Below are positions 53,410 to 62,218 of a DNA stretch of 64,000 bases, piece by piece. The notes beneath the pieces were generated by a model. The model ran no database searches. It was not told the DNA's origin and saw nothing but the letters and a program-made list of their open reading frames with translations. The stretch covers positions 483,670 through 547,669 of the forward strand of contig NZ_QKOB01000001.1 in NCBI RefSeq assembly GCF_003226535.1, in the 5' to 3' direction. Position 1 is the first letter of the stretch, and each line of letters starts with the position of its first letter. Source of the stretch: Meiothermus sp. Pnk-1 (GTDB lineage Bacteria > Deinococcota > Deinococci > Deinococcales > Thermaceae). The translations under genes were made by a program, and so were the position numbers.

Positions 53410-54171
53410 TCACAACGCAGGCCACACCAGAACCTCCTGCTCGGCCCGCAGGTTGTGAAACACCAGCCCCTCGGCGGTGAACAGCATCCGTGCGCCTGCT
53501 CCGGGTTGGGCTTCGATCATTATCCGCACCTGGCGCTCGCCTGCTTGCACCTCCACTGCCTCGAAGTGGCCGTACTGATGTATCCAGGCGCGGATCACCA
53601 GCGGGTCCAGCCGGGCCATCGTGCCTCTCCCTTCGGCGAGGGCGGTGCGGAGCTGGGCGGTGTGGGCCAGGCGGTGTTGCACCTTGATCAGCCCCAGCCG
53701 GGCCAGGTGGCCGAGCAGGGCGGTGACGGCCTCGAGCCCGAACTTGCTGCGGGCGGAGAGCTCGAGCGGGGAGAGCGGGCTGTTGAGCTGGCTCAAGACG
53801 GCGAGTTCATTAGGGAGCAGGGTAAGCTGGGAGGGGAGGTTGTTCACCCTTAGGGTTACCCGGTCAAAGACCCCCACTTCGATCCGTTCGTCGAGCTGGC
53901 GGATGGCCTGGAGCAGGTAGTGCTCCAGCGCTTCCGTAAGGGTGTGCCGGGGAGCTTGGTCCCCGGGCGAGAAGCGAAACGGCCCCTCGCGCAAGCTCAG
54001 GATCCGGTAAAGCCCCTCGGCCCCCTCTACCCCGCGGTAGCTGGCGTGTACCGGGCGACCCTTATCCAGATAGATCTCCCCGCGCGGTACATAAAACCCT
54101 CCGCTTTGCTTGCTCTGGCTCAGGAGTTGCAAGAGGTCGATCGGCCCCAGCAGGCTGAAGTTGCCTTCCAC
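53410..54171 (-). CDS. DUF4388-domain protein
   Basis: 253 residues. EGNFSLLGPIDLLQLLSQSKQSGGFYV and GEIYLDKGRPVHASY match DUF4388, found in two-component and gliding-motility proteins. The C-terminal part has a winged-helix-like segment (LSARSKFGLEAVTALLGHLARLG) and a terminal domain of unknown type. The GTG start is 7 nt after TATTCT (54179-54184, minus). Confidence 0.8.
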   Translation of the reverse strand: MEGNFSLLGPIDLLQLLSQSKQSGGFYVPRGEIYLDKGRPVHASYRGVEGAEGLYRILSLREGPFRFSPGDQAPRHTLTEALEHYLLQAIRQLDERIEVGVFDRVTLRVNNLPSQLTLLPNELAVLSQLNSPLSPLELSARSKFGLEAVTALLGHLARLGLIKVQHRLAHTAQLRTALAEGRGTMARLDPLVIRAWIHQYGHFEAVEVQAGERQVRIMIEAQPGAGARMLFTAEGLVFHNLRAEQEVLVWPAL

Positions 54172-54246
54172 GAGGATCAGAATAGGACGCTTGCCGGGGA
54201 GGATTGGGTTATCTGGAGTAGCCCGGAGGAGCGCTCGCCATGCTGC

Positions 54247-55047
54247 TTATTGCTCTACCTGCTCGAGCGCTCGCTCCACCGCCCCCAGATAGCTCGTCCC
54301 GAAGAAGTGGACGTGGGCCAGCAGGTAGTAAAGCTGGTACGCCGGGATGGCCCGCCGGATCTCGGGGGGAATCGGGTAGAGCGCTCGGTAGCAGCGCCAA
54401 AATTCCCCCGGAAACCCGCCGAATAGCTCCATCATGGCCAGGTCTACGGCCCGCTCGCCCCACCATACCGAGGGGTCTAGGAGGGCCGGACCGCCCTGGG
54501 CGAAGTAGACGTTCCCGTACCACAGGTCCCCATGGAGCAGGGTGGGGCCCTCGCTGGGGAGGGGAGAGGAGAGGGTGTTCTCGATGCGCGGCCCCAGGTT
54601 TCCCAGCTTGCTCCAGGTCACCTCGAGCCAAGGCCGCATCCGCCGCTCGGCCCAGAAGCGGTTCCAGTCCTCGCCGGTGCCCGTAGGCAGCGCAAAGCTC
54701 CCCAGAAACACCGGGTCGTCCCAGCCGTAGGCGGGCGCGCGGGTTCGGTGCAGGGCGCAGAGCATCCGGGCCAGACTTTCCCAGTCGGGTTCGCCGGGCT
54801 CGAGGTATTCCAGCACCAGCCCCTCGGGGGAGGCCCAGTACACTTGGGGAACCCGTATCCCCGCTTGCCTCAGCGCGCAGAGGCCGCGGGCCTCGGCCTG
54901 GAACAGGCCCTGGGGCGGATGGGGGTGGGTTTTGACCACATAAGGTCCGGCGCGTACCACTTGCCCGATCATTCCCCCGCTCAAGGGTGTAAGGGGGTAA
55001 TCGGGTAATCCGGCGCGTCTGAGCAGGTCTTGGAGAGAGGCAGCCAT
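54247..55047 (-). CDS. Fructosamine kinase family protein
   Basis: 266 residues. LSGGMIGQV replaces the Gly-rich loop, VVKTHP carries the ATP lysine, LLHGDLWYGNV is the catalytic loop and LLDPSVWWGERAVDLAM the metal Asp region. These kinases phosphorylate ketoamines on glycated protein or ribulosamines so that sugar is removed, useful in a thermophile. TACGCT (55054-55059, minus) is 6 nt before the ATG. Confidence 0.92.
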   Translation of the reverse strand: MAASLQDLLRRAGLPDYPLTPLSGGMIGQVVRAGPYVVKTHPHPPQGLFQAEARGLCALRQAGIRVPQVYWASPEGLVLEYLEPGEPDWESLARMLCALHRTRAPAYGWDDPVFLGSFALPTGTGEDWNRFWAERRMRPWLEVTWSKLGNLGPRIENTLSSPLPSEGPTLLHGDLWYGNVYFAQGGPALLDPSVWWGERAVDLAMMELFGGFPGEFWRCYRALYPIPPEIRRAIPAYQLYYLLAHVHFFGTSYLGAVERALEQVEQ

Positions 55048-55102
55048 GGCTCGAGCGTAGTTTTACGCGCACGCGGGGGGGCCGATGGGCAAAAGAGCAG
55101 GG

Positions 55103-55702
55103 TTACGTGGAAGAGGAGAACAGGCGGCGCACGGTTTCGGCATAGAGCTCGGGCTGGACCTGCTCTTGCAGGATCATCTTTAGCAGGATAAACCCTTGGC
55201 CCAGGCTCAGCATCACCCGCGAGACCCCCACCGGGTCGAGATCGGCCCGCATATTCCCCGTGGCCTGGGCTCGCCGGACGACCTCCGCGAAGAAGTCCAA
55301 CAAGGCCCCATAGGCCCTTTGGGCTTGCTCGCGGGCCCTGGGGTTGCGCACGACCTCCGACAAAATTTGCGGCAACATCCGGGAGAAGGGGTCGCCGTGG
55401 TCATCTATGCGCGCCGAAAGCGACTGGATCGCGGAAGCTACCGCCTCCGCCAGGTCCGCCGAGCTCTGGTTGATCTGCATGAAGTCGGCAATTCGAGAGG
55501 ACATGTAGCGCTCCACGATGGCCGCGATCAATTCGTCCTTGCTCTTGTAGTAGCGGTAGACGCTCCCTGCGGAGAGCCCACTCTCGGCGATGACCTCCGC
55601 CATGCTGGTGGCGTGGAACCCCTCCCGGGCAAAGCAGCGCGCGGCAGCTTGCAGAATTTGGTCTTTGCGTTCGATTCGATGCTCCTCGGAGACCCTGGGC
55701 AT
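55103..55702 (-). CDS. TetR family regulator
   Basis: 199 residues. The HTH lies in residues 10-60 (KDQILQAAARCFAREGFHATSM, then SAGSVYRYYKSKDELIAAIV). The ligand-binding domain resembles TetR_C_6/AcrR-type. It is divergent from a three-gene envelope operon, and two GAACGTTC operators lie between them, so it probably represses both directions. Confidence 0.93.
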   Translation of the reverse strand: MPRVSEEHRIERKDQILQAAARCFAREGFHATSMAEVIAESGLSAGSVYRYYKSKDELIAAIVERYMSSRIADFMQINQSSADLAEAVASAIQSLSARIDDHGDPFSRMLPQILSEVVRNPRAREQAQRAYGALLDFFAEVVRRAQATGNMRADLDPVGVSRVMLSLGQGFILLKMILQEQVQPELYAETVRRLFSSST

Positions 55703-55723
55703 GTCCCCAAGGTATCACAAAAA

Positions 55724-55788
55724 TGAACGTTCACTCTTGACTCCCATCGCCCCACAGAGTAAGCTCAGATCAAGTGAATGAACGTTCG
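55724..55788. promoter_or_regulatory. Twin TetR operators and promoter of the envelope operon
   Basis: AATGAACGTTCACT (core 55724-55733) and AATGAACGTTCGCT (core 55779-55788) share the palindrome GAACGTTC, centres 55 bp apart. Between them TTGACT (55737-55742) and TAAGCT (55760-55765), 17 bp apart, form the plus-strand promoter. Operator 2 lies just after the expected transcript start. Confidence 0.85.
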
Positions 55789-55804
55789 CTTTACAGGAGA
55801 TCCC

Positions 55805-56785
55805 ATGCCGCGATCCCCCACCCATATCGTCCTCGGCTCGAGCCTGCTCCTCCCCCTGCTGGCCTCGACCATGCTGTACATCTTCGCCTGGCCCGCGGTC
55901 AACACCAAGCCGCACCGCTTGCCGGTGGGGTTTGTGACCACCCCGACGCTGGAGGCCCGCCTCCCGCGCCTCCTGGAGCAAATCCAGGAGGGAGGGTTCG
56001 AACCCCGCTTTTACAAAAGCGAGCTTGAGGCGCGCGCCGCCATCCAAAGGCGCGAGATCTACGGCGCGCTGCTGATCGACCCCGCCACCCCGAGCGATTT
56101 CACCCTCCTCACCGCCTCGGCCGCGAGCCCCGCGGTTGCCCAGCTCCTCACCGGCATCGGGAACTCGCTGGGCGCGCTGCTCTCGGCAGCAGGGTTCTCC
56201 AGCCCCAAGGTCAACGACGTGGTGCCCGCCACCTCGAGCGATCCCCGCCAAGCCGGGCTGGCCACCGGCGTCCTACCCCTGATCCTCTCGGGGGCCATCA
56301 CCGCCTTGCTGCTGGTGCGCGGGCTTGGGCGTCTGGGCCAGCGTATCGTGGGGCTGGGGTTGGTCATGTTGACGACGGGGGCAAGCCTGGCGGCAATCTG
56401 GCAGTACGCCTTCGGCACGCTTGCGGGCAGCTATGGGCTCAACGCCCTCGTCGCCGGCCTGACCGTCGGGGCGATAGCGGCCTTCGTGGCCGGGCTCGGC
56501 GCAACGATGGGGACGCCGGGCTTCGGCCTGGGGCTCGCCACCCTGCTCTGGCTATCCAACCCCTTCTCGGCCATCAACAGCGCCCCGCAGTTGCTCCCCG
56601 AGCCTTGGGGGGCCATCGGCCAGGGGCTGCCCCTGGGGGCGTTTGGGACCCTGATCCGTTCGGTGGCGTTTTTCAACGGGGAGGGGGGAGGGCAGGCCTG
56701 GACGGTGCTTTCGCTCTGGCTGTGCTTCGGCCTGGCGCTATTGTGGGTGGGCTCGAGGCGCGCCGCGCAGGGGGCGAAGGCCTAG
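55805..56785 (+). CDS. ABC-2/YhgE-type membrane protein
   Basis: 326 residues. One N-terminal helix, an external domain of about 120 residues (VGFVTTPTLEARLPRLLEQIQ, AAIQRREIYGALLIDP) and five or six C-terminal helices. This is the plan of YhgE/Pip and ABC-2 permeases, without an ATPase gene nearby. Start ATG 55805 with AGGAGA; an ATG at 55778 lies in operator 2. It opens the operon. Confidence 0.8.
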   Translation: MPRSPTHIVLGSSLLLPLLASTMLYIFAWPAVNTKPHRLPVGFVTTPTLEARLPRLLEQIQEGGFEPRFYKSELEARAAIQRREIYGALLIDPATPSDFTLLTASAASPAVAQLLTGIGNSLGALLSAAGFSSPKVNDVVPATSSDPRQAGLATGVLPLILSGAITALLLVRGLGRLGQRIVGLGLVMLTTGASLAAIWQYAFGTLAGSYGLNALVAGLTVGAIAAFVAGLGATMGTPGFGLGLATLLWLSNPFSAINSAPQLLPEPWGAIGQGLPLGAFGTLIRSVAFFNGEGGGQAWTVLSLWLCFGLALLWVGSRRAAQGAKA

Positions 56786-56795
56786 GAGGAGGGTT

Positions 56796-57644
56796 ATGGC
56801 TCGAGGTCAACGCCCGCTTGCCATCGGTCAAAGGCTCATCCCGTACCTGCTGCTCGCCGCTGTTCTACTCGGTCCAGGCCAGGCCCAGTCGCTCAGCTTG
56901 GGGCTCTACGGGCGGCTCACCCCGGAATACCTCACGCCCACCGTGGAGCTCGGCTACCCTGTCGGAGACGCTGCCTTCGAGCTGCGGGCCCAGCGGGACA
57001 CCTTTGGCGTATCGGTGGAGAGCGCTTTGGACCTGAGCGCGGTGGGGCGGATCCGGTACGGGGCCAGGGCCAGCCTGGGCTTTGCCGGCTGGGGCTTGGA
57101 AGCCTTCGCCGACGGCGGGGTGGCGCAGATCGCCGGGGAGGTGCGCCTCCTGTACGCCAGCACCGCCCCCGCCAACCTCTGGGTCGGCGAGCGCGACCCA
57201 ATCTCGCCCCTTTCGGCGGGGTTCAACGGCCGGGTCGCCGTCCGCTACCGCCTCTCCTCCACCCACACCGCGGGGCTATCGCTGTCTTATAGCGCCCCTC
57301 TGCTCACCGCCGAGGCCACCTATGCCCTAAGGGATACGGGCACCCTCACCGTGGGGCTGGGGTACAAGGCCGGCCTGTACGGCCTGCTCGGCTGGCGCGG
57401 CGAACTGGGGGAAGAGGGAGCGCTGCTCGAGGCCCTCCTGCGCGCGGGATACACGAACGAACTCGAGGCCACCCTCACCACCCCACTGGACGAGGAGAAC
57501 ACCCTCAAGCTGCGCCTCGGCCTGGCCTACCCCTGGGTGGGCAAGCTCGGAGCGGAGTACGCCAACTTCCGGCTGGACGCAGCCTACGACGGCAGCCTGG
57601 TGCTGTGGCTGCGGTACAGGCTGGACTTGCCGTATACGAGGTGA
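56796..57644 (+). CDS. Predicted outer-membrane beta-barrel protein
   Basis: 282 residues. A signal peptide (LIPYLLLAAVLLGPGQAQS) precedes about 14 alternating amphipathic strands (SLGLYGRLTPEYLTPTVELGY, GLSLSYSAPLLTAEATYAL) and the protein ends LWLRYRLDLPYTR. AGGAGGAGGG precedes the ATG. Probably a pore or anchoring protein. It lies between the ABC-2-like and LolA-like genes. Confidence 0.75.
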   Translation: MARGQRPLAIGQRLIPYLLLAAVLLGPGQAQSLSLGLYGRLTPEYLTPTVELGYPVGDAAFELRAQRDTFGVSVESALDLSAVGRIRYGARASLGFAGWGLEAFADGGVAQIAGEVRLLYASTAPANLWVGERDPISPLSAGFNGRVAVRYRLSSTHTAGLSLSYSAPLLTAEATYALRDTGTLTVGLGYKAGLYGLLGWRGELGEEGALLEALLRAGYTNELEATLTTPLDEENTLKLRLGLAYPWVGKLGAEYANFRLDAAYDGSLVLWLRYRLDLPYTR

Positions 57645-57648
57645 AACC

Positions 57649-58317
57649 ATGATCGCAACCAAGAAAACCATCCCTCTACTCGCCCTCTGCGTGGCCGCCC
57701 TCCAGATCGGTCTGGCCCAATCCGCCGACGAGATCATCAAGCAGGTATCCGCCAACCTCAACAAGTCGCCCTGGGAAGCCACCCTGGTGGGCACCATCCA
57801 GAGCGACACCGGCGCGGTGCAGGAGGCGGAAATCCGGGTGCAGGTGCTCCCCGGAAGCGACCGCCTGACCCGCCTCGAGTTCAAAAAACCGAGTGCCCTG
57901 GAGGGCAACTGGGTGCTGATCTCCGAAAAAGAGGTCTGGAACTACCTCTTCCTCACCAACCAGCTCATCATTCAAAACCGCGCCACCGCCAAGCTGGCCG
58001 GGCTCAACGACAACATCACCCAGTTGGGCGACTTCGACAAGATCTCTGATCGGGTGGCGTTGAGGCTCGTGGGCGAGGAGAATACCCCGCAAGGGCCAGC
58101 CTGGAGGCTCAGCGGGGCTCCTAAGACGGCGGGGCAGGGGTTTAGCACCATGGAAATCCTGATCCTCAAGTCCGATCCCCGGCCGCTCAGCCTGACCGTC
58201 AAAGATGCGGGGGGTAAGCCGCTGGCGAACCTGAGCGTCAAAGACTTCAAACGCTCCGACCTCAGCGCCAAAGGGCTCAAGAAATATCCTGCCGACGCGG
58301 CGGTGGTGCGGAAGTAA
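57649..58317 (+). CDS. LolA-like outer-membrane lipoprotein sorting protein
   Basis: 222 residues. Signal peptide (LLALCVAALQIGLAQS), then DEIIKQVSANLNKSPWEATLVG and a half-barrel with RLEFKKPSALEGNWVLISEKEVWNY, which match the LolA/LppX-like DUF4292 group. It probably carries lipid or lipoprotein across the periplasm. Starts 4 nt after the barrel gene. Confidence 0.82.
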   Translation: MIATKKTIPLLALCVAALQIGLAQSADEIIKQVSANLNKSPWEATLVGTIQSDTGAVQEAEIRVQVLPGSDRLTRLEFKKPSALEGNWVLISEKEVWNYLFLTNQLIIQNRATAKLAGLNDNITQLGDFDKISDRVALRLVGEENTPQGPAWRLSGAPKTAGQGFSTMEILILKSDPRPLSLTVKDAGGKPLANLSVKDFKRSDLSAKGLKKYPADAAVVRK

Positions 58318-58325
58318 AGCCGTGG

Positions 58326-58775
58326 CTAGGGGCTCGAGCCCTTCCCCAGCCCCTCGAGAAAATCCTGGATAGCCCCTTCCAGCATCTGGTACACCTCCTC
58401 GAAGCCCTCGAGGCCGCCGTAGTAGGGGTCGGGGACCTCGCGGCCCTCCAGCAGCAGCCGGATTTTGTGGCGCGAGCGGGGAAACATCCGGTACAGGTGC
58501 TCGAGGTGGCCCTTGTCCATAGCAAAGAGATAGTCGTAGCCATCATCCTCGCGCTGGAGCTGGCGGGCGGTGTGGGGGAAGTCGGCCCCGTGCCGCCGCA
58601 GCACTTCCTTGGCGCGCGGGTCGGCTTCCTCGCCTACGTGCCAGGCGCCGGTACCCGCCGAGTCCACCTCAAACTCGGCTTCCAGGCCGCGCTCGCGGAG
58701 CATCCGCCGAAAGATGCCCTCGGCCATCGGGCTGCGGCAGATATTGCCGGAACAGACGAAAAGCACTCGGATCAT
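58326..58775 (-). CDS. Low-molecular-weight protein tyrosine phosphatase
   Basis: 149 residues. VCSGNICRSP contains the CX5R loop (Cys8, Arg14), and DPYYGG the acid Asp. Full length for the family. ATG 58775 lies 8 nt from TATCTT (58784-58789, minus). Bacterial members act on tyrosine kinases of exopolysaccharide synthesis or as arsenate reductases; the DPYYG motif favours phosphatase. Confidence 0.94.
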   Translation of the reverse strand: MIRVLFVCSGNICRSPMAEGIFRRMLRERGLEAEFEVDSAGTGAWHVGEEADPRAKEVLRRHGADFPHTARQLQREDDGYDYLFAMDKGHLEHLYRMFPRSRHKIRLLLEGREVPDPYYGGLEGFEEVYQMLEGAIQDFLEGLGKGSSP

Positions 58776-58813
58776 GATCGTAAAAGATAGGCGCAAGTTC
58801 AGCGCGAGCTGGG

Positions 58814-60412
58814 TTATTGCAGCCGGAGGATCACGCCCTCGTTGGGGCGAAGCTCGAGGGGGCTATGCACGGCTCCGTACCTATCCAAGTGAGTCGAGAG
58901 CAGGATCTCCCCTGGCGGCACCGCCAGCGTCTTGGGTTCGGCGGTGAAGTTGAGGGCCACCAACCCCACCCGTCCCCGCAGGTAGGCGAAGACCCCTTCG
59001 GGGGCCTTGTAGCTTTCGTAGGGGGCTTCCAAAAAGCCGGGGGTCTCTCGGCGTACCACCAACAGGGTGCGCACCAAGGTCAGCATGGACTCGGGGTCGG
59101 CGTCTTGGGTTTCCACGTTGCGCTCGGGATAGTCGGGGTTCACCGGCAACCAGGGTTCCACCGTCGAGAACCCGGCGTAGGCGAAGGGGGTCCACTGCAT
59201 GGGGGTGCGCTCCGGGTCGCGCCCGGGGTCCAAACCTTGATCGCCCGCGAGGCCACGCTGGCGCAGCGCGGCAGGGTCTTGTACTTTTTCCGGGGGAATC
59301 TCCCCATCCACCATGCCGATCTCGTCGCCGTAGTACCAGGTGGGGGAGCCTGGAAGGGTAAAGAGCATCATCGCGGCCACCCGGGCTTGGGCGTGGCCAA
59401 TACGGCTGGCCAGGCGGTGCTGGTCGTGGTTGCCCAGTACCCAGTTGGGCGTGGCCCAAGCGGGCAGGCGGGCCTGGTACTCCTCCACGATCTGCCGGAG
59501 GTTTTCCGCCGTCCAGTTGGATAGCCCCCGGGTGATCAGGTGGAAGTTGAAGGGGAGGTGGCAGCCGGGCCGCTCGGGGGTGCCGTAGTAGGGGATGAGC
59601 TGCTCGTAGGGAAGGTAGATCTCGCCCACCATCATGCGGTCGCCCTCGAACTCGTCCAGGACTTGGCGCATCTCCTGCACGATCCCGCGGGTCTCGGGTT
59701 GGTCCTCGGTGTAGATGTGGAGGTGCCGCCCCCGGTCCCACATCCCCGGTTGCCAGTGGGGGTTTTCCGGTTCGTCGCGGAAGAGGGCATCTTCCGCCAG
59801 CAGCCACATCACGTCCACCCGGAAGCCGTCTACCCCCCGGCGCAGCCAAAAGCGCATCACCTCGTACATGGCGGCGCGCACCTCGGGGTTCCTCCAGTTG
59901 AGGTCGGGTTGCTCGGGGAGGAACTGGTGCAGGTAGTACTGTCCGGTTTTGGCGTCAAAGGTCCAGGCCGGGCCGCCAAAGAAGGACATCCAGTTGTTGG
60001 GCGGCCCACCGTCGGGTGCCGGGTCGCGCCAGACGTACCAGTCGCGCTTGGGGTTATCCCGCCCAGAGCGCGACTCCACAAACCAGGGGTGCTGGTCGGA
60101 GGTGTGGTTGGGCACGAAGTCGATGATCAGCTTGATCCTTCGCTTGTGGGCTTCTTCCAGCAGGCGGTCGAAGTCCGCCAGCGTGCCGAAGATGGGGTCC
60201 ACGTCGCAGTAATCTGCGACGTCGTAGCCAAAGTCCTTCATCGGCGACTTGTAGAAGGGGGAGAGCCAGATCGCGTCCACCCCCAGGTCCTGGAGGTAAC
60301 CGAGCCTCGAGCGGATACCCTCCAGGTCGCCGATGCCGTCCCCGTTGGAGTCCTGAAAACTGCGCGGGTAAATTTGGTAGATTACCGCATCTTGCCACCA
60401 TTTGCGCGCCAT
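58814..60412 (-). CDS. GH13 alpha-glucosidase (oligo-1,6-glucosidase type)
   Basis: 532 residues. DAVIYQIYPRSFQDSNGDGIGD is the family start. The nucleophile Asp lies in GFRVDVMW, the acid Glu in MVGEIYLP and the third Asp in GNHDQHR. It resembles thermophilic alpha-glucosidases and oligo-1,6-glucosidases that trim isomaltose or maltose units. No signal peptide, so it is cytoplasmic. TAGGCT (60422-60427, minus) is 9 nt upstream. Confidence 0.93.
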   Translation of the reverse strand: MARKWWQDAVIYQIYPRSFQDSNGDGIGDLEGIRSRLGYLQDLGVDAIWLSPFYKSPMKDFGYDVADYCDVDPIFGTLADFDRLLEEAHKRRIKLIIDFVPNHTSDQHPWFVESRSGRDNPKRDWYVWRDPAPDGGPPNNWMSFFGGPAWTFDAKTGQYYLHQFLPEQPDLNWRNPEVRAAMYEVMRFWLRRGVDGFRVDVMWLLAEDALFRDEPENPHWQPGMWDRGRHLHIYTEDQPETRGIVQEMRQVLDEFEGDRMMVGEIYLPYEQLIPYYGTPERPGCHLPFNFHLITRGLSNWTAENLRQIVEEYQARLPAWATPNWVLGNHDQHRLASRIGHAQARVAAMMLFTLPGSPTWYYGDEIGMVDGEIPPEKVQDPAALRQRGLAGDQGLDPGRDPERTPMQWTPFAYAGFSTVEPWLPVNPDYPERNVETQDADPESMLTLVRTLLVVRRETPGFLEAPYESYKAPEGVFAYLRGRVGLVALNFTAEPKTLAVPPGEILLSTHLDRYGAVHSPLELRPNEGVILRLQ

Positions 60413-60490
60413 AGCCCAACCAGCCTACACCGAGCGCGAGGGGTTAATGCACCCTTAACTTCACGCAGCTCTGGGGTCAGACCAGCTTTT

Positions 60491-60520
60491 TTGACCCTTC
60501 TTTTCGGGGTATCCATAGAT
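60491..60520 (+). promoter_or_regulatory. Possible promoter of the lipoprotein gene
   Basis: TTGACC (60491-60496) and ATAGAT (60515-60520) are 18 bp apart, 12 nt before the ATG at 60533. Confidence 0.5.
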
Positions 60521-60532
60521 CGAGGACACCCC

Positions 60533-61522
60533 ATGAAACGCCCCTCCCTCTATGCGCTGGCGGTTTTGACTTTGGTCGGTTGCCAGCACGCCGGCAAGGT
60601 TCCGAGCGGGCCGGTTCCAGTCGCCGGACAGACCTGCCCGCAGTGGGTGCACGACCGCTACCAGGTGCAGGGCCCGGATGGCCAGTTCTACCGCACCTGG
60701 CACCCGCCAATAGACCCTGAGTACGGCTGTGCCTTCGGCCACGAACATGGCGATGACCCCCGCACCAGCCTGGCCAATCCCACCCTTCCTCCTTTCGGCT
60801 ATATCAACCGCCAGGCTGGGGTAGACGAGCCCCATGAAGGGTTCAAGGTCTTCGTGGTGAATAAGGGGGCCGTCAACGACGAGGGACGGGTAGCCCTTGC
60901 CAGTTCGCGGATCGTGGCCCACATGGGCACCGGCGGGGTGGGCCGTTTCACCCGACAGCACCACTCGCTGATCTTCGACCTGGTGGCCGAAGATGGGCAC
61001 CGGGTGCATTTGCAGGGCATGGCCGATACTAAGCTGGCCGGTTCGATCTGCGAGCGGGACGAGCGTCTCAACGACGGCGATCCGAACAACGACATCGGCC
61101 GCACCGTAGTCACGCTGCCCGGTACGGGTTGCGACGTGGGTTCGCTATATGAGATTTGGACGTTTTCGCTGGATGTGGGGAAGGCGGTAGCCATCGCCTC
61201 TACTGCGGTTTTCGACCCCATCACGGTGATGGACCCGGCAGACCGCTCGAGGCTCGTACTTACCAAGGACGTCTTCCCCCAAGCCGCCGACCCCAAAGGC
61301 TGTGACCGCGAAGCCTACCATGGCCCCACCTACTGGTACAACGGTTCTGGCCCTACCGTCTTCTATACCGATGCCTACGGCAAGCCAGGGGGAAACTTAC
61401 GGCAAGAGGTCTCCAACCACACCGATATCGGTATCCCCATGGCCCACCGCGCGGACGGTGAGCTCAACCAGTTCAAATACCACCGTCCAACCTGCGGGCC
61501 AGGCATAGGAGCCAGGAACTAG
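60533..61522 (+). CDS. Lipoprotein of unknown function with HEHGD motif
   Basis: 329 residues. Lipoprotein signal MKRPSLYALAVLTLVGC with lipobox Cys17. The mature part contains PIDPEYGCAFGHEHGDDPRTS, several Asp/His-rich stretches (RHHSLIFDLVAEDGHRVH-like) and six more cysteines. No catalytic family is recognised. His and Asp clusters would suit metal binding. A frame open far upstream is ignored because the signal peptide defines the start. Confidence 0.8.
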   Translation: MKRPSLYALAVLTLVGCQHAGKVPSGPVPVAGQTCPQWVHDRYQVQGPDGQFYRTWHPPIDPEYGCAFGHEHGDDPRTSLANPTLPPFGYINRQAGVDEPHEGFKVFVVNKGAVNDEGRVALASSRIVAHMGTGGVGRFTRQHHSLIFDLVAEDGHRVHLQGMADTKLAGSICERDERLNDGDPNNDIGRTVVTLPGTGCDVGSLYEIWTFSLDVGKAVAIASTAVFDPITVMDPADRSRLVLTKDVFPQAADPKGCDREAYHGPTYWYNGSGPTVFYTDAYGKPGGNLRQEVSNHTDIGIPMAHRADGELNQFKYHRPTCGPGIGARN

Positions 61523-61585
61523 CGCTCTGGCAACTTGATCTTTGGGGCATTGGGCTTTACTGGCGTCGTACGCTATACGCCAAGG

Positions 61586-61610
61586 GTGTACGGGCACCGC
61601 CCGTCCCGAG
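61586..61610. repeat. Single unit of the double-hairpin family (array C)
   Basis: GGTGTAC, hairpin GGGC-ACC-GCCC and GTCCCGAGACGC. The hairpin type is the one found in unit 2 of array A. Confidence 0.75.
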
Positions 61611-61615
61611 ACGCC

Positions 61616-61725
61616 ACCCCACGGCTTACGCCGAAACAAGCGTCTCACTCCGCTCGGCGAAAGAAGCGTCACCCCACGGCTTGCGCCGAAACAAGCGTCT
61701 CGCTTCGCTCGGCGAAAGAAGCGTC
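61616..61725. repeat. Two tandem 55-bp repeats
   Basis: Copies at 61616-61670 and 61671-61725 differ at three positions. Each holds CGGC-TTAC/TTGC-GCCG and the words CAAGCGTCTC and GAAAGAAGCGTC. Confidence 0.85.
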
Positions 61726-61727
61726 TC

Positions 61728-61790
61728 CTTCGCCGCCGGTAGGCGGGGTAGGGAAAAAAGCGTTTAGCGTCTGGCGTTTTGCGTACGACA
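61728..61790. repeat. CCGCC-GGTA-GGCGG hairpin block followed by heptads
   Basis: The segment CGCCGCCGGTAGGCGGGG with GTAGGG occurs here and at the right edge of the window. From 61760 the heptad run GCGTTTAGCGTCTGGCGTTT matches arrays A and B. Confidence 0.75.
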
Positions 61791-61822
61791 TACAAGTTAC
61801 CGGACCACTAGATTCTGCTCCC

Positions 61823-62218
61823 CTAGCTCGCCAACGGTTGGTGGCACAGCCAAACCCCGCTTTTGGCCCGCCAGCCCTGGGGAAGCTGAATAGGGCCGGG
61901 GGGTGGTACCGCCAGCACCCTCTGGCCCACAATCTCGAACTCGAGCGCGGTGAACCACCTATCGAGGGCCTGAGCGAGCCTTCGCGTCTCGAGGAAGTTG
62001 AGCCGCAAGCGGGGCAGCTTGGCCCCCAAGCTCTTGAGGCCCGCGTAGGGGAGCAGCTCCGCAGGGTCGCGCCACACCCGGGGCGGCCCGATCAGCAACT
62101 CGGCCATCACCAACGCCAGACCGGGGTAGTGCTTCTGGAACGCCTCGGGGTCGAACTCGAGGGAGAGCTCGAGGTGCACCTCTACGTCTTGCCAGACTTC
62201 GCGTTTGACGCGTTCCAT
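61823..62218 (-). CDS. Hypothetical protein, 131 aa
   Basis: Begins MERVKREVWQDVEVHLELSL. A soluble protein of mixed composition with Leu- and Arg-rich segments (RLRLNFLETRRLAQALDRW). No signal peptide and no recognised domain. ATG 62218 with AAAAGG upstream is favoured over a frame from 62302. It ends next to array C. Confidence 0.65.
   Translation of the reverse strand: MERVKREVWQDVEVHLELSLEFDPEAFQKHYPGLALVMAELLIGPPRVWRDPAELLPYAGLKSLGAKLPRLRLNFLETRRLAQALDRWFTALEFEIVGQRVLAVPPPGPIQLPQGWRAKSGVWLCHQPLAS

Larger units (their letters stand above)
61523..61822. other. 300-bp non-coding gap with array C
   Basis: This holds a single double-hairpin unit, two 55-bp repeats, a hairpin block and GCGTNNN heptads (each listed separately). 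I see no gene. Confidence 0.7.

Noticed and set aside
59540..60532. Long open frame continuing upstream of the lipoprotein
   Set aside because: It is the antisense shadow of the GH13 gene. The lipoprotein signal peptide and promoter define the start at 60533.
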